DNA of 64,000 nt from the NCBI GenBank assembly GCA_031404455.1, contig JANNHP010000212.1:1-64000 (forward strand). Direction: 5' to 3'. Each line of letters opens with the position of its first letter. Positions within the stretch are counted from its first letter, which is position 1. Both the position numbers and the translations under genes were made by a program. Below are positions 62,231-64,000 of the stretch, piece after piece. The notes under the pieces are model-generated. The model was not told the DNA's origin, ran no database searches, and saw only the letters and a program-made list of their open reading frames with translations. The stretch is from JANNHP01 sp031404455 (GTDB lineage Bacteria > Planctomycetota > JAJSAM01 > JAJVHW01).

Positions 62231-64000
62231 CGCGCCCCGTCCGCGATCTGCGCGACGGTCCCCGTCACCGAACGCCCGCGCACGTGGACGACCGCGCGGC
62301 CCGGGAAGGCGTCGCGGAGACGCCGCTCGTTCTCGGGCCCGAGGTCGCGCGCGAAGAGCGGTCCCGCGGGGTCGAGGTCCGGGGGATTGAGGTAGAGCGC
62401 CGAGTGCATGTCGGCGTCGGTGGTCGCCTCGACGAGGACCAGCGAGCGCCCGAGCCGTCCCGATTCCGCGAGCCGCAGGTAGTCGGCATGGAAGCCCCGG
62501 TAGTCCACGTACCGGCCCGTCGCGCGCCACGGCACGAACGTGACGAGGGCGACGAACGAGAGGAGCGCGACCGCGGCGCCGACGCGCGCCGCAGCGCCCT
62601 CTGCGGCGAAACGGTCGCGCACGAGGCCCGCCAGCGTGGCGGCGCCTCGCGCCGTCAGCCAGAGGCAGGGAACGATCGCGAGGAACCAGTAGCGCGCGCC
62701 GAAGTCCGGCCCTCCGCTGAACCAGTAGCACGAGAAGACCGCGGGAACCGCGAGTGCCAGTCCCGCGAGCCACCGGTCGCGCGACGACCAGCGTCCGAAG
62801 AGCGCGTGGACCGCAATGAGCGCCAGCGACCCGACTCCCCACCCGTAGAGCTCGAAGTTCAGGTTGTAGAGGTTCTGGTTGAGGTTCACGAGCACGTCAT
62901 CGGACCGTGACCTGGGTTCGGGTCGAGACCGCCCCAGCGTCCCGGCACGTTCCCCACGTCCGCCCCGAAGCCGAGCCGGTTGCAGCCCGGGTACCAGAGC
63001 ACGTCGAGGTAGCGGCTCATCGGGTCCGAGAGCGGGTTTCCCGTCAAGGCGGTGTTGTAGACGAAGAGCCAGATGCCGGAGGCGACGCACCCGAGCGCGT
63101 ACGTCGCGAGCGAGGACCATCGGCGCCTCTCGCGGCCGAGCAGCCAGAGGCCGATGAACCCGCCCGCGATGAGACCGTCGAGCGGTCGCACGAGGACCAT
63201 GTAGCCGAGGAGGAGGCCGGCGAGGCCCGCGGCGCCGGGCCGCGGCGTGCCCGCGCGCGGCGTGACGAGCAGGCAGGCGGCGAGGAAGAGTGCCAGCGTG
63301 AGGACGTGCGTCATGAACGACGCCGCGAGGAAGAGGAACCACGGCGACGCGACGAGCAGCAGCGTGACGAAGTGCGCGGTGCCGCGGTCGCTCCATCTCC
63401 GCACGAGCGCGTGGAGCATGAGGACGCACGCCGCGGCGAGCAGCGGGTTGACGAGCCACGGCGCGCCGGCGGCGACGCCGAGCGCGAGCACGCTCGGCCA
63501 TCCCGGATTGGTCGTGGCGAACCAGCGGCCGTCGCGGACGTCGAGCAGGTAGCTGCCGAAGGCCTCGGGCGCGGGCGGGGCCGGGACCGAGAGGTTCCCC
63601 GACGCGGCGCATTGCGCGTGGAAGAGGTACACGCCGTCGTCCGGCAGGTGCGAGACGCGCTCGAGCACGGCCGTGGCGAGCACGGCCGCCGCTGCGAGGA
63701 CGAAGAGCGCCATCGCCCGCGGGATCCACGCGTCGGCCCGGGTAGCGGCGCGGTCCTCGCCCGGGAGCGAGCAGAAGGACGCGAGACGCGCCCGCCAGCG
63801 CGCGGCGTCGGCCGCGGGCACGGCGCCGGCGAAGAGCCACAGGTTGACCGCGTTCAGGGTCGTGAGCCCGAGGACGGCGGCGAGCAGCATCAGATAGGAG
63901 CCGGTGTGACGCGCCCCGTCGGGCCCGAAGAGCGGCGAGACGTGCGCAGCCGCGAACACGAACACGACGGCGAGGACGACGACCACGCGGGCGTTCGCGA
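62227..64000 (-). pseudogene. GT39-like membrane glycosyltransferase, partial at the window edge and frameshifted
   Basis: About ten hydrophobic helices. The first loop reads LERVSHLPDDGVYLFHAQCAASGNL, matching the xVxDExxYLFQAxxxAxGxL loop of bacterial GT39-like enzymes. Reading frame one runs from the window edge (open through 64000, so the N-terminus is probably outside) to a stop at 62886, ending in PNPGHGPMTCS. Reading frame two continues from about 62903 with DDVLVNLNQNLYNLNFELYGW through four more helices and a soluble tail to 62227. Adding one base near 62901-62904 fuses the frames (GPDDVLVN). As with the transglutaminase gene this may be a mutation or an assembly indel. Coupled to the epimerase by ATGA. 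Confidence 0.78.

Noticed and set aside
1..64000. CRISPR array, rRNA, insertion sequence with transposase
   Set aside because: No regularly spaced direct repeats, no rRNA-like stretch and no transposase motif (DDE, HUH or serine/tyrosine recombinase) seen.

Overview
The window is a very GC-rich (about 70%) bacterial chromosome segment. It carries many lipoproteins, outer-membrane beta-barrels, sulfatases, HEAT/TPR proteins, a baeRF3 protein and a surface-polysaccharide locus. This points to a Gram-negative, uncultured-type bacterium. Planctomycetota or Myxococcota seem plausible, but nothing in the sequence (no rRNA, no ribosomal proteins) fixes the phylum. I see one tRNA, no rRNA, no CRISPR array and no recognisable transposase or integrase.

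Region 1 (1-10.8 kb): a FliA/WhiG-type sigma factor, a very large lipoprotein of carboxypeptidase-regulatory-like repeats, a two-gene operon (membrane protein plus HEAT/VWA protein), a STAS anti-sigma-factor antagonist, and a minus-strand operon of SRAP/HMCES-type protein, baeRF3 protein and an unknown protein. Region 2 (10.7-13.4 kb) is a small accessory island beside tRNA-Gly(CCC): a truncated HNH-endonuclease-like N-terminal protein, a DarT-DarG DNA ADP-ribosylation toxin-antitoxin pair, and a decayed gene remnant.

Region 3 (13.4-24.6 kb): a DUF4105 protein and a coiled-coil lipoprotein face a long minus-strand run (DUF3313, DUF3300, DUF2950, lipase-like lipoprotein, zinc-ribbon protein, DUF4239) headed by a HEAT-repeat protein that is itself an internal duplication. 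Region 4 (24.6-41.2 kb): an Ig/propeller-like secreted protein, a DUF4143 ATPase, two copies of an arylsulfatase / HAD / small membrane protein cassette (one degenerate, one with a deleted HAD), a frameshifted DUF3857-transglutaminase lipoprotein, an aspartoacylase-like peptidase, two beta-barrel proteins, a second DUF3313 lipoprotein, an octaheme cytochrome fused to HEAT and TPR repeats, and a second DUF4239 protein. The DUF2950/DUF3300/DUF3313/porin/sulfatase/HAD association is, to my knowledge, a recurring but uncharacterised cell-envelope neighbourhood.

Region 5 (41.4-64 kb) is a polysaccharide/glycolipid locus. It has several GT2 glycosyltransferases, an SGNH hydrolase, an FkbM methyltransferase, a Gfo/Idh/MocA oxidoreductase, a GMC oxidoreductase coupled to an SDR protein, a Wzx-like flippase, two or three GT-C-type membrane glycosyltransferases, an AglD/LPG-synthase-type flippase-like protein, and a CDP-sugar set (glucose-1-phosphate cytidylyltransferase, CDP-glucose 4,6-dehydratase-like, C-methyltransferase, epimerase). 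Many genes overlap by ATGA or GTGA, which implies translational coupling. Two large genes carry single-base frameshifts that are either pseudogenes or assembly indels.
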